Assembly: GCA_035527515.1 (NCBI GenBank) | Contig: DATLAJ010000165.1 | Location: forward strand, 1 to 20,615 | DNA: 20,615 bases | DNA from: a bacterium | GTDB lineage: Bacteria > B130-G9 | Direction of reading: 5' to 3' | Shown: piece after piece, positions 7,201 to 14,717 of the stretch | Position numbering within the stretch: the first letter of the stretch is position 1 | Layout: every line of letters begins with the position of its first letter | Position numbers and translations under genes: made by a program | The notes under the pieces: model-generated | What the model was told of the DNA's origin: nothing | The model's database searches: none | The model's input: the letters and a program-made list of their open reading frames with translations, nothing else

Positions 7201-7859
7201 TTCTGCAGACTCTTGAATAGCTCCGCCTTCTCCGACTGCGACTTGAGCGTCCTGGTCGTCCGCGAGACCTCGAGAACACGCTCGTCCACCCGCACTAAGT
7301 TGTTCTCAGTGTCCGCAAGCCGCGCGAGCGCCATCTTCTTGCGATGCCGATACCTCTGGATGCCGGCCGCCTCCTCGATAATCAGACGCCGCTCAGACGG
7401 CTTCTGGTCGATCAGAAACGAGACCTGACTCTGTGGGATCACGGAATACGACCTCGCCCCGACGCCCGTGTCCATGAAAAGCTCCTGAATGTCGCGGAGG
7501 CGGCACGGCGCCTGATTGATCAGAAAATCACTCTCGCCCGAACGAAACATCTTCCGAGAGATGACTATCTCGTCAAACTTGACTCTCAACCAGTCTGCCG
7601 CACCAGCAAAATGCAGCGACACCTGTGCGTAGTTGATCGGTCTGATCTCCTCCGTGCCCGAGAAGATGACCTCCTGCATCCGCTGACTGCGCAGAAGTCG
7701 CGGGCTCTGCTCGCCGAGCGCCCAGACCACTCCATCGCAGATGTTGCTCTTGCCACAGCCATTCGGGCCAACCAGGACGGTAATACGGTCGGCGAGCTCG
7801 AGCTTCACTCGTCGCGGAAACGACTTAAAGCCGACCAACTCAATGCTTTTAAGCTTCAT
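4248..7859 (-). CDS. smc: Chromosome segregation ATPase SMC
   Basis: 1203 residues from ATG 7859, where the protein starts as MKLKSIELVGFKSF, typical of SMC. The open frame reaches 7952, but the extra 31 residues are unlike the family. The N-terminal half-ATPase has Walker A GPNGCGKSN (about 31-39). Two long heptad-rich coiled-coil arms follow, separated by a hinge at about residues 510-660. The C-terminal half-ATPase has the ABC signature LLSGGEKSLAG (from about 1099) and Walker B VCILDE (about 1124-1129). SMC is a cytoplasmic homodimer that works with ScpA and ScpB to extrude DNA loops and organise newly replicated chromosomes. No scpA or scpB is in the window. Length and motifs are full, so it is expected to be functional. 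It lies 208 bases after the phosphohexomutase, so it may have its own promoter. Confidence 0.97.
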   Translation of the reverse strand: MKLKSIELVGFKSFPRRVKLELADRITVLVGPNGCGKSNICDGVVWALGEQSPRLLRSQRMQEVIFSGTEEIRPINYAQVSLHFAGAADWLRVKFDEIVISRKMFRSGESDFLINQAPCRLRDIQELFMDTGVGARSYSVIPQSQVSFLIDQKPSERRLIIEEAAGIQRYRHRKKMALARLADTENNLVRVDERVLEVSRTTRTLKSQSEKAELFKSLQKHARELRMRLNCAEYVGLSELLRAEQESLDASSAQKSRLDGDIAKTKGALEKTQSRFKSLSDERDELERRLGECRAEAESLRLLTSTLTEKIRSENQRGKACRADLEELSGQADEVRKELSALGKQRDRIAASLSKIDMDSKSLKATCNEARYEQNRLRDKLGKLQNERMQTAKRLARAQEESRANASTLKRLSEELVMTTQQASEAHTRLNKLRARLDLAEEQALSHKSKLTSLEAANETLRNQLSEAIKVRDAAAHRRDSLESKLALTRSRLQTTRELLSQLEGFQEGVRAVAKVWKNRSADGGTPEIIGHLLSAKKGYETPLEAVLGSRLQCLVMDDFRQVGEAVSYLRENKAGRGSFVAKEAIGARGSLASETKPIPGTLGPAQSFVESCSYPKLTNMLLHDVWVVEDLDHAISLWGKGDNGATFVTLSGEVIEKTGVVHGGSKVTGVRVLTRKRELLDLQKSEDELVAELAVAEVSLSESNEKASRAQKDFTNSQEAVHKARFALLDEQKILEGLRRECALAKDERDRLQARVQETDKDKARCSDRDGELQAEVAQLDDHDSQLQEQIKEMQAEVEKNAKMRDSLENRLSDFAQRGAAAQEKLRGASANVSRLEADLGRVEDRKGQKESLLKHLEQEVVRLRRQQTDGSRRLAELERALSSLSSRLNDKSKEQSELATKRDVLSREYDRYLDQERQVAASLSDARARASTLKAQLEASLRRIEGEMSGFPDVANVEGLVAQFGREGPLSAQTREEMQAELASISDRLDKLGDVNFAAIEDYRSTKDELDFLKRERTDVAQSIRLINRTIGKIDLEAQRRFLEAFESISDKFGERFSDLFGGGSAKLELVGSDDALEAGVEIIAQPHGKRQMTIGLLSGGEKSLAGIALTFALFEHRPAPVCILDEIDAALDEANTVRFLERVKLYSQSTQFVIVTHNRRTMETADLLYGITMETKGVSKVLKLRMEDLAKKDSNAKPQN

Positions 7860-8067
7860 TGTCCAAGGCCGATGTTCTGTCAGAGATACAGCACCAAACG
7901 ATGAGAAGCTTACATCAACACAACATATTAGGTCAATGCGGTTTTGTGCCACAAAGTATGCGGCATCGCCGGCGAGGCATGATGGACGGCAGCCGGCGCG
8001 TCAGAATCTGCCCAAGAGTTGATAAACTTGCCAGGGCCAAGGCCCGAAGCGACGGCGCTGTCGCGGC
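7860..8067. other. smc upstream region, no gene seen
   Basis: 208 bases between the phosphohexomutase stop and the smc start. A TTGACC (minus strand, around 7930) followed 18 bases later by TAAGCT is the best promoter-like pair, but it is weak. No RNA gene or terminator is evident. Confidence 0.3.
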
Positions 8068-10416
8068 CTAAAGGCTTACCTGACCGATGAACCAGCGGCC
8101 CAGGTCGCTAAGGTGAAGCGCAGACTTGGGTTGCGAGAGCGACTCGAGCGTTATGAAGTCCTGCTTGAACATCTCAAGAAGCAATCGCTCAGCAACAACG
8201 TTCGGATACTTGTCGGCAAGCCTCTGCGCCGCATCCCCGACAGTTAGAACCTCGCCTCGAGCCTCTCGCTTAACCATCTTGGCAAGCAGAAGCGCCTCCG
8301 CAGCCGCGTAATCGCTTCTGCCGGATTTCAGCGTCCTCTGGAGACGGCGCCTCGCCAGGTCGCCCGCCGCATCAAGCTCGTCAGACAGGTCCCGGGGGCC
8401 GCGAACATTGACGCCTGTCTTCTCCTCGGTGCCGGAGTTGCGCACGAATATCGAGGCGGCCGTAGTGGAGCGGCCTTTGGGCCTAAGGGAGATGAAGATC
8501 ATGTCCCTGTCCTCGGCGAACTCGACTCGCTTGACATCGTAGCGCTGCCCGAATCGTCCCACACACTCGTCCTCAAGCCACTCCGCGAGTTCCTGCCAGT
8601 ATTTCGCCCCGAACACGAACTCCTCCTTCCGCGTGTAGTAGGCGTAGTAGGTCCGCTTGAAGCCGCGCGGAAAGGGAGCCGCCATCATCCGATGAAACTC
8701 CGCTACGTCCTTCGATTGGAGCATCGTCTGCGTCGCAACGAATGTGTTGATCGCAGCCTTGAGACCGTTCCCCGCGAAGAACAACTGGTTGGCGGTTGCC
8801 GGTTGCCAGTTGGCGGTTGGCGGTTGGCAGTTTGAGGCGAGCTCGGAACGTGCGAGCCGACCGGTCTGCGTTCGCTGGTAGAGAAAGTTATGGGAGCGGA
8901 GGCTCTCCGCTGGCGGTTGGCGGTTGGCAACCTCGAGGATGGCGGGCGTGATCGAGTGGCCAGTCTCCTCAAAGCCTATCAAGTAGGAGATTGCGCCCGG
9001 CCTGAGCAGGTCGTTTTCCAGGGCGGCTGTCTCGTCCGGGCAGCAGTGCTTTCTCTGGATGGCCAATACCTGGGCTTGCAGGTCGAAATAATCCTGGCTG
9101 CTGCTCGAACGCTGGCGAAGGAGCCTGTCCAGCGCGTCGCTAGCTGCTTTGAGCGCCTCCAGTGCGCTGCTCTGTCCCCTGTCGGCGAAAAGCCTCGCAA
9201 GGTGTGAGACCCGGCACTCGATGAGCGACGCAAAGGCCTCGTATAGCACCCACTTGTCGCCGACTGCGGTCATCACCGAGCACACACCGAGCGACTCGGA
9301 AGCGAAGTTCCCCATATTGATGTCGCTCTCTACTGTGTGCACGATCTTGGGCCGGCCCGATACAGAGAGCGTCTCGACCAGATACTTGGCCTGTAAAAAC
9401 GCGGCCTCATCCCCTGAAGAGACTATGAGTGCATCCTCATTTGGAACGTAGTCGAGCCTGAAGAAACGATCGCCGTCGGCGTCAAATACGGCTGCAACGA
9501 GGAGCCTGTCGCCGCTGATGAGCGCATCTTTCAGCTCGTCGGCGAGGCGGAACATCTCAAGGACGGCCTTATGCTCGGAAAACGGCGAGGCCCCACTGCC
9601 CTCACCGGCGAAGACATCCTCGCGCGTGATGATCTCGGCTCCCTCGAGCGCCGCGACGCCGCCTCCCTCATTGACGTTGCCCTCGAGGGATGTGTTGACC
9701 TCGTGAACGTTCGTGAAGCCCAACTTGCGGAAGAGCTTGGCCGCAAACTCGGAGAGGCAGCCGTTGGCGGTATCCACGACGAGCTCGATCTTGTCGAACC
9801 CAAGCCGCGAAGCTGAATCGTCGTCAGGGCGAATCCAGGAGTTTGCAGCATTGAGCATGAGGCTCTCGAACAATGAAGAGGCCGCATCGTGATGGTCCTC
9901 GATCTGGCCTGATATCGGAAGCGTCTTGAGGTCGAGGCTTCTTTCGAGCTCAAAGATGACTGCGGTGAGACGCTCGTCGTCGGCTGGGAGATATTTAAGG
10001 CCCTGGTTGCCCCAGAAAAGCTTCACACCGTTCTGGTCTTTGAGGTTGTGCGAAGCTGTTATCATCGCGCCAGCCGCCGCGCCGACGTGGAGCACGTATG
10101 CCGGGACCGCGGGCGTCGGGAGAATCCCCACGGACAACACGGTCGCGCCGTGCTTTCGGATACCGCGCATGAATGCCTCGACGAAATCACCGCTCGGGTC
10201 CCTGGGGTCCCAGCCGACTACAACCTGATCGCCCGGCTGAAACCTGTCAATCCTCACCAAATCGGCGATGAAGCAGTATCCGTAAAGCTCCATGAACCGC
10301 GGTGTGATGACGCCGGCCCTAAGAAAAGCCTCGAGAGGCACAAGGCCGCGAACCTCGGAGTCGCCGTCCTGCAACGTCCGGCGACGTATGCCGTCCGTGC
10401 CCTGTATCCGCCTCAC
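8068..10416 (-). CDS. Oversized GlmM-like phosphohexomutase (phosphoglucosamine/phosphomannomutase family)
   Basis: 782 residues against about 450 for the family. All four active-site elements are present: N-terminal GTDGIR (6-11), phosphoserine loop TASHN (120-124, S122), metal loop DADGDR (312-317), sugar loop GFEETGHS (481-488) and phosphate loop RNSGTEEK (659-666). The enzyme interconverts hexose 6- and 1-phosphates in the cytoplasm. The extra length comes from insertions between these loops and about 100 residues at the C-terminus with a winged-helix-like look ('LTVGDAAQRLADKYPNVVAERLL'). One insertion (528-544, and again 497-503) is encoded by a 7-base tandem repeat. The start is GTG 10416, overlapping the previous stop as GTGA, so translation is coupled to the fusion protein with the GlmU-like domain. 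That neighbour favours a glucosamine-phosphate substrate, but mannose or glucose phosphate cannot be excluded. Confidence 0.85.
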   Translation of the reverse strand: MRRIQGTDGIRRRTLQDGDSEVRGLVPLEAFLRAGVITPRFMELYGYCFIADLVRIDRFQPGDQVVVGWDPRDPSGDFVEAFMRGIRKHGATVLSVGILPTPAVPAYVLHVGAAAGAMITASHNLKDQNGVKLFWGNQGLKYLPADDERLTAVIFELERSLDLKTLPISGQIEDHHDAASSLFESLMLNAANSWIRPDDDSASRLGFDKIELVVDTANGCLSEFAAKLFRKLGFTNVHEVNTSLEGNVNEGGGVAALEGAEIITREDVFAGEGSGASPFSEHKAVLEMFRLADELKDALISGDRLLVAAVFDADGDRFFRLDYVPNEDALIVSSGDEAAFLQAKYLVETLSVSGRPKIVHTVESDINMGNFASESLGVCSVMTAVGDKWVLYEAFASLIECRVSHLARLFADRGQSSALEALKAASDALDRLLRQRSSSSQDYFDLQAQVLAIQRKHCCPDETAALENDLLRPGAISYLIGFEETGHSITPAILEVANRQPPAESLRSHNFLYQRTQTGRLARSELASNCQPPTANWQPATANQLFFAGNGLKAAINTFVATQTMLQSKDVAEFHRMMAAPFPRGFKRTYYAYYTRKEEFVFGAKYWQELAEWLEDECVGRFGQRYDVKRVEFAEDRDMIFISLRPKGRSTTAASIFVRNSGTEEKTGVNVRGPRDLSDELDAAGDLARRRLQRTLKSGRSDYAAAEALLLAKMVKREARGEVLTVGDAAQRLADKYPNVVAERLLLEMFKQDFITLESLSQPKSALHLSDLGRWFIGQVSL
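8787..8828. repeat. Heptanucleotide tandem repeat (GGTTGGC)6 inside a gene
   Basis: Six consecutive 7-base units (GGTTGGC, GGTTGCC twice, AGTTGGC, GGTTGGC twice) make exactly 42 bases. On the coding strand this gives a 7-residue period of the ANRQPPT type, seen as NCQPPTANWQPATAN. Being a multiple of 21, it preserves the reading frame. Confidence 0.9.
8908..8928. repeat. Second heptanucleotide repeat tract in the same gene
   Basis: Three 7-base units, CGCTGGC then GGTTGGC twice (21 bases), about 80 bases from the larger tract and of the same unit. It encodes ANRQPPA within the mutase. Confidence 0.75.
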
Positions 10417-12314
10417 GGCGATGCGTGGTTCGCTATGTTGAGCCCACTTACGTAGGAGCGATGCTTTATCTTGCGAAGGTATTCCTCTGCCCTGGCAAGG
10501 TCCTGCCTAGTGTTGATCCCCAGCGACTCGCCAGGGTCAGCGATCTCGTAAAGACCTACGTGGTTGCCCCGCTCAAGAAAGAGCCGAACCGCGTCGGTCA
10601 GGTAGTACTCGCCTTGTGCGTTGTTGGCTTGAACCTCGCTCAAGACCTCTAGAAAGCGATGGTCGCTCCGCAGACAATACGCGCCGACGTTGACCTCCTT
10701 GATCGCAAGGTCCTGCTCAGTCGCATCAGGCAGCTCGACTATCGCCTCCAGCTCGCCGGTCTTGCTGCGCTTAATGCGACCCAAGGAGCCGGGGTCCTCG
10801 AGCTTGGCGGTGGCGATATCAAGCTCTGTGTCGCCTCTTATTTGCTGCTCGATCATCCCGTTGATCGTCTCGAAACTCAGAAGCGGGACGTCGCCACTCA
10901 AGATCAAGAGGCCGTTTTTGGATCGCTTTAAGTAAGGCAGAACCTGCATGACTGCGTGTGCGGTTCCAAGCTGCTGTTCTTGGAGCACGAACTCGATCTG
11001 GTCCTTGTCGAGGGCCACCTCCGAAGCGCTATGGCCAGCACCGGGTTCCTTGAGCGAGTAGGTCTTGCTGGCGTATTGCTTGAGCTTCTCAGCGCCTTGA
11101 CCGACAACGATGTATATCTTGTGCATGCCGAACATGCTCACCAGGTCGAGCACATGCCCCAGCAAGGGCTTGCCGTGAAGCGTGAGAAGCACCTTCGGCA
11201 CATCGGCTCTCATCCGTTTGCCCTTGCCGGCCGCCAAGATTATGCAGTCCATAGATGTAATGATGCCATACTTGCCGAGGCACTTGATGAAGACATCGAC
11301 TATCTTGGGATCGAACTGCGTCCCCTTGTTCCTCACAAGCTGCTCGATCCCGGCCTCGAGCCTCATCCGCTTCCTGTAGCTCCTTGTGGAGGTCATCGAG
11401 TCGAACGCATCGGCCACGCTCAGCACCCTGGAGAGAAGCGGTATGTCCTCCCCCGCAAGGCCTGCCGGGTAGCCCTTGCCGTCCCAGCGCTCGTGATGGT
11501 GCCGGATAAGAACCTTCTCCTGAGACAAGAAACTCAGCGGCTCGATCATCCGAGCTCCCTTCTCGGGATGCTCGCGCATTACACGCCACTCCTCATCTGT
11601 GAGCTTTGTGGGTTTGCTTAGGACCTCCTCAGGGATTCCTATCTTGCCGATGTCATGAAGGTTCCCGCCGATCTGAAGCGCCTTTATCTGGTCTTTGGAG
11701 AGGCGCATCTCCCTTGCCGTCCGGATGGAGTATTCAGTGACTCGAGACGAGTGGCCCTGAGTGTAGGCATCTCTCTCCTCGAGAACGACCGCAAAGGATT
11801 TGATTATCTCAAGGTAACTTCGCTGTAGCTTATCCTGAGAATCCTGGAGCTGCCCGGTTCTGAGCCTAACCTTCTTCTCAAGTTGCCGGTTGAGCTCTTT
11901 GAGTTCTTTTGCCAGGCGTTCGTTCTCGAGCTTCAGCTGGCGCTTGTCAATGACCGCCTGGACAGTATGGAGCAGCTGCTCGATCTTGAACGGCTTTGTG
12001 ATGTAGTCGTAGGCTCCCTTCTTGAGTGAGGAGACAGCCGACTCAATGGTCATATAAGCGGTCATCAGGATCACAGCGGTCTCCGGCTTTCTGTCCATCG
12101 CCAGCACGCGGTCAAGAACGGCCAGGCCGTCCATGCCGGGCATCCTGATGTCGGTTATGACGACGTCGAAGGGACCTTTGGCCAGGGCCTCGAGCGCAGA
12201 GTGGCCGTTGTCCGCAGCCTGAACGTCATAACCGCCCATTGAGAGAGCCTGAACCAGATTTTCTCTCAACCCGGCAGAATCTTCCACCACAAGAATCGAA
12301 GCCTTCTGCTGCAC
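10413..12314 (-). CDS. Response regulator / HD-GYP phosphodiesterase fused to GlmU-type nucleotidyltransferase
   Basis: About 633 residues. The receiver domain (about 8-125, numbered from ATG 12320) has the phosphoacceptor D57 and K109. A coiled coil (128-168) leads to an HD-GYP domain (170-350) with HD at 222-223, the HHHERWDGKGYP stretch (274-285) and an otherwise intact core; such domains degrade cyclic di-GMP. Directly after, with no stop, a nucleotidyltransferase begins at M357-D358: LAAGKGKRM (362-370), PKVLL, LGTAHA (451-456), SGDVPLL and GEYYLTD, as in the N-terminal half of GlmU, which makes UDP-GlcNAc from GlcNAc-1-phosphate and UTP. The left-handed beta-helix acetyltransferase half of GlmU is missing. 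A GTG at 12314 is the better start: GAGGG lies 7 bases upstream, but only 1 base before the ATG at 12320. It is coupled to the mutase downstream. Confidence 0.9.
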   Translation of the reverse strand: MQQKASILVVEDSAGLRENLVQALSMGGYDVQAADNGHSALEALAKGPFDVVITDIRMPGMDGLAVLDRVLAMDRKPETAVILMTAYMTIESAVSSLKKGAYDYITKPFKIEQLLHTVQAVIDKRQLKLENERLAKELKELNRQLEKKVRLRTGQLQDSQDKLQRSYLEIIKSFAVVLEERDAYTQGHSSRVTEYSIRTAREMRLSKDQIKALQIGGNLHDIGKIGIPEEVLSKPTKLTDEEWRVMREHPEKGARMIEPLSFLSQEKVLIRHHHERWDGKGYPAGLAGEDIPLLSRVLSVADAFDSMTSTRSYRKRMRLEAGIEQLVRNKGTQFDPKIVDVFIKCLGKYGIITSMDCIILAAGKGKRMRADVPKVLLTLHGKPLLGHVLDLVSMFGMHKIYIVVGQGAEKLKQYASKTYSLKEPGAGHSASEVALDKDQIEFVLQEQQLGTAHAVMQVLPYLKRSKNGLLILSGDVPLLSFETINGMIEQQIRGDTELDIATAKLEDPGSLGRIKRSKTGELEAIVELPDATEQDLAIKEVNVGAYCLRSDHRFLEVLSEVQANNAQGEYYLTDAVRLFLERGNHVGLYEIADPGESLGINTRQDLARAEEYLRKIKHRSYVSGLNIANHASP

Positions 12315-12321
12315 ACACATG

Positions 12322-12326
12322 CCCTC
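12322..12326 (-). promoter_or_regulatory. Ribosome binding site favouring GTG 12314
   Basis: GAGGG on the minus strand is 7 bases from the GTG at 12314, and only 1 base from the ATG at 12320. Confidence 0.5.
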
Positions 12327-12358
12327 ATAATGAACTAGAGCTTAGAAGCCAGCGCAAT

Positions 12359-12601
12359 CTAGCTATTCGTCTGCGAGGCGGAGGGACTTAACTCTTTTGT
12401 GGGCGCCGCTCTGTAAAACTTCTCAACCTTGCCTGCCTTAAGGCAGCTTGCACAGACCCTAAGCCGTCTGACGTTCCCATCGACGTTGGCGCGAACGTTC
12501 TGTAGGTTCGGTATCCAACGCCGGTTGCTGAGGTTGTGAGCGTGGCTTATTTTGTGCCCGAACATGGGCTTCTTGCCGCATATATCACATACTCTTGACA
12601 T
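12359..12601 (-). CDS. rpmB: 50S ribosomal protein bL28
   Basis: 80 residues, within the usual 60-80 range with a slightly long C-terminal tail. It begins [12 protein letters not shown] and continues [20 protein letters not shown], both diagnostic of bL28, a 23S rRNA-binding protein of the large subunit. Two Cys-x-x-Cys pairs, CDIC near the start and CASC in the second half, form a zinc-binding site, so this is the C+ (zinc) version. A strong AAAGGAG 6 bases before the ATG fixes the start. It stands alone between rph and the HD-GYP fusion, with 75 and 38 base gaps, and without the rpmG often next to it. Confidence 0.97.
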   Translation of the reverse strand: MSRVCDICGKKPMFGHKISHAHNLSNRRWIPNLQNVRANVDGNVRRLRVCASCLKAGKVEKFYRAAPTKELSPSASQTNS

Positions 12602-12607
12602 CCTAAA

Positions 12608-12614
12608 CTCCTTT
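12608..12614 (-). promoter_or_regulatory. rpmB: Strong ribosome binding site of rpmB
   Basis: AAAGGAG, 6 bases before the ATG at 12601. Confidence 0.8.
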
Positions 12615-12644
12615 CAGCACTAAGATTGATCATAGACCCAAACC

Positions 12645-12650
12645 TGTCAA
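12645..12650 (-). promoter_or_regulatory. Possible -35 box for rpmB
   Basis: A consensus TTGACA on the minus strand, about 44 bases before rpmB. The hexamer 17 bases on, AATCTT, is a poor -10, so this is tentative. Confidence 0.3.
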
Positions 12651-12676
12651 CTCATAGGTCAGTGCCCCAAAGGCGA

Positions 12677-13411
12677 CTACTGAGCCAAAAGATGGCTTAT
12701 GTCGCCCAGGACCTCACGCTGAATCTCGACCAGGCGCGAAGTCCCGCTCCTGCCGAGAGACAATAGCGCATCAAGCGACTGCCGCCCAAAAGGCGCTAAC
12801 TCAGCCGTGCCCTGTATCTCAATGAACTCACCTGAGTCTGTCATAACTAGATTCATATCGACGGCTGCAGCCGAATCCTCCGAGTAATCGAGGTCCAAAA
12901 GAAACTCATCTCTAACAATCCCGACGCTCGTCGCGGCCACGAAACCTCTCAGACATGGAAGGCCCTGCTCTGAACCACCAAGCCAAATCAACGCGTCGCA
13001 CAACGCCACAAAAGAGCCGGTTACCGAGGCTGTTCTGGTCCCGCCGTCCGCCTGAATCACGTCGCAATCCATCCATATCGTCCGGTCCTTGATCAGACTC
13101 AGGTCCACAATCGCACGCAGAGACCGGCCGATCAGCCTCTGTATCTCGTGCGTACGCCCCGATGGCCGGCCACGGGCCGCCTCCCTCACAATCCGCCTGG
13201 GTGATGAACGAGGCAGCATACCATACTCGCTCGTTATCCAGCCCTGACCCGCGCCGCGCAGCCACAGGGGCACATCATCCTTGACCGTGGCCGTGCATAA
13301 AACCTTTGTGTCGCCCAGCGTAACGAGCGCGGAGCCCTCTGCGAACTTCGCAAATCCTCGCTCAATCAGAACAGGCCGAAGCTCGTCATTTTTCCTACCA
13401 TTTGCTCTCAA
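12677..13411 (-). CDS. rph: Ribonuclease PH
   Basis: 244 residues, close to the family's usual 238-250. It is a phosphate-dependent 3'-5' exoribonuclease that trims tRNA precursors and forms a hexameric ring. The recognisable course is [34 protein letters not shown], then the [20 protein letters not shown] stretch with the phosphate-site arginines, and [18 protein letters not shown]. The start is TTG at 13411: GGAGG lies 8 bases upstream and the first residues align with the normal N-terminus. It lies 48 bases after the octanoyltransferase gene and 75 before rpmB, so it is probably in the same transcript. Nothing is missing. Confidence 0.97.
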   Translation of the reverse strand: MRANGRKNDELRPVLIERGFAKFAEGSALVTLGDTKVLCTATVKDDVPLWLRGAGQGWITSEYGMLPRSSPRRIVREAARGRPSGRTHEIQRLIGRSLRAIVDLSLIKDRTIWMDCDVIQADGGTRTASVTGSFVALCDALIWLGGSEQGLPCLRGFVAATSVGIVRDEFLLDLDYSEDSAAAVDMNLVMTDSGEFIEIQGTAELAPFGRQSLDALLSLGRSGTSRLVEIQREVLGDISHLLAQ

Positions 13412-13419
13412 TCAGTGAA

Positions 13420-13424
13420 CCTCC
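13420..13424 (-). promoter_or_regulatory. rph: Ribosome binding site that fixes the TTG start of rph
   Basis: GGAGG on the minus strand, 8 bases before the TTG at 13411. Confidence 0.7.
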
Positions 13425-13459
13425 AAATCGATGCCGCTTTTGAATCAACGAATGTTCTT

Positions 13460-14263
13460 CTACCTACGATAAGTCCAGCTCTCTAACGAGTATTTGTCCC
13501 GGGCCAGTTTCTCCGCAACCTTCCGCTCGCCCTCATTCATATCGGACAACTCAATACTAGTTCCGAGACAGCTGGCGAAGCCCCTCGCAATCGCGTGCCT
13601 CACCTCTTCATAGTCAAGCCGGCGACCGACCGCCTCCTCTAGACAGACGGGGCCCTGAACGGCGCTCAGCTCGCCCGAAACGCCATCGAGGTGCATCACG
13701 CTTCGCGCAAGCGCCATGTCAATGCGCAGTGGGATGGAGCCATGCTGTACAAAGGCCCCATCGCCCCTTTTCTGGGCGCTGCCGATCAGCTTCCGCCCCC
13801 CGACCAGTATCTCATACGCAGACGTCATCATAAAACAAGCGGCCGAGTCGCTCCTGCCGCCTGTTCCACGGCCGGTCACGACCTCGAGCTTGTCACGGTC
13901 AAGGCCAAGCGCCTCGCACCCCGCAGAAAGACAATCCGCGATCGCACGGTAACAATCAAGCAGCTGCCCGGCGAATGGGCCTCTTCGGCTAGACGCAACC
14001 ACGCAATACGTTACCTCCTGATCATGTAGAACCGCTCGGCCACCGGTTATCCTCCGAACGACATCAACGCCCATCTTCTCGCACGATTTCTTTCTGATCG
14101 CATCATTTGCCTTCTGAAAATATCCCAAAGAGATACAAGGCCTGTCCCAGCCGTAAAGCCTGAGAACCGGCTCTGCGCTTGCGGAATCGAAGTTCACAAA
14201 GAGCGACTCGTCCGCAGCCATGTTGAGCGCGGCGGGGGATGTCCCCGATTCGATTGCTCGCAA
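13460..14263 (-). CDS. Octanoyltransferase LipM-type (lipoate-protein ligase A family)
   Basis: 267 residues of the BPL/LplA/LipB fold. Key parts are RRITGGRAVLHDQEVTYC (70-87), the lipoyl-ligase signature, and GGRKLIGSAQKR with the invariant K158. ACFMMTSAYEI places a cysteine (C143) where the acyl-enzyme cysteine of LipM/LipL enzymes sits. This points to transfer of octanoyl from acyl-carrier protein to the GcvH or E2 lipoyl domains and not to ATP-driven lipoate ligation; an LplA-like role remains possible. The C-terminal accessory domain of LplA is absent, which also fits LipM. The start is TTG 14263, with GGAG about 11 bases before it. No lipoyl synthase (lipA) is nearby. Confidence 0.85.
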   Translation of the reverse strand: MRAIESGTSPAALNMAADESLFVNFDSASAEPVLRLYGWDRPCISLGYFQKANDAIRKKSCEKMGVDVVRRITGGRAVLHDQEVTYCVVASSRRGPFAGQLLDCYRAIADCLSAGCEALGLDRDKLEVVTGRGTGGRSDSAACFMMTSAYEILVGGRKLIGSAQKRGDGAFVQHGSIPLRIDMALARSVMHLDGVSGELSAVQGPVCLEEAVGRRLDYEEVRHAIARGFASCLGTSIELSDMNEGERKVAEKLARDKYSLESWTYRR

Positions 14264-14345
14264 GATGGCGATTCTCCAGATTATCTTCGATTGATGCCCG
14301 TAAGCCCGAGCGACAACAGACCCGCTGGCCTTATCCTCGTGTGGA

Positions 14346-14717
14346 CTAGTTTAGGTCTTTGCCTTTTGAACGCAATCGCTGGAAGGCAACGTATCCCACG
14401 AAGAGGCCTACCACTAAGATAACGAGCCCAAACCACAAGTAAGGCGTCATCAGAAGCATGACGGTGCAACAGACCAGGACAAACACGCCAGCCAGAAGCG
14501 GCGCGAAGCCCCAGCGCCTCCACAGCGACCCGACTATGCAGACAAACGAGAAGAGGTAGAGGGCAAAGACCATTATGGTGGCGCTTACCTGTGAACCCTC
14601 ATACATCCCGTGTTCCTTGCCGCAGCCAAACAGCAGAAGAATGGTGGCCGAAGCCAGCAGCGCGCGAAGTCCCAATCTCATCGCTTGTCCCGAACGATTC
14701 TGCTCTCGCCTATTCAT
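14346..14717 (-). CDS. Small membrane protein, possible lipoprotein
   Basis: 123 residues, no family recognised. The N-terminus looks like a signal peptide ending in a lipobox-like LLLFGC. After a short polar part (KEHGMYEGSQ) come three hydrophobic stretches ('IMVFALYLFSFVCIVGSLW', 'FAPLLAGVFVLVCCTVMLL', 'YLWFGLVILVVGLFVGYVAF') and a basic tail. So it is either a lipidated protein with membrane helices or simply a four-helix membrane protein. The ATG at 14717 overlaps the 3' end of the Na/phosphate transporter gene by 8 bases, which suggests coupled translation; ATG 14681 would start directly at the signal-like region. The neighbour suggests an accessory role with the transporter, but nothing in the sequence proves it. 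Confidence 0.65.
   Translation of the reverse strand: MNRREQNRSGQAMRLGLRALLASATILLLFGCGKEHGMYEGSQVSATIMVFALYLFSFVCIVGSLWRRWGFAPLLAGVFVLVCCTVMLLMTPYLWFGLVILVVGLFVGYVAFQRLRSKGKDLN

Noticed and set aside
7860-7952. N-terminal extension of SMC by 31 residues
   Set aside because: The added residues do not fit the family; MKLKSIELVGFKSF at 7859 is the normal SMC N-terminus.
8787-8928. CRISPR array
   Set aside because: The units are 7 bases and contiguous, without spacers, and lie in a coding gene.
10956-11621. 221-codon plus-strand open frame
   Set aside because: Antisense to the HD-GYP/nucleotidyltransferase fusion, whose motifs on the other strand are complete.
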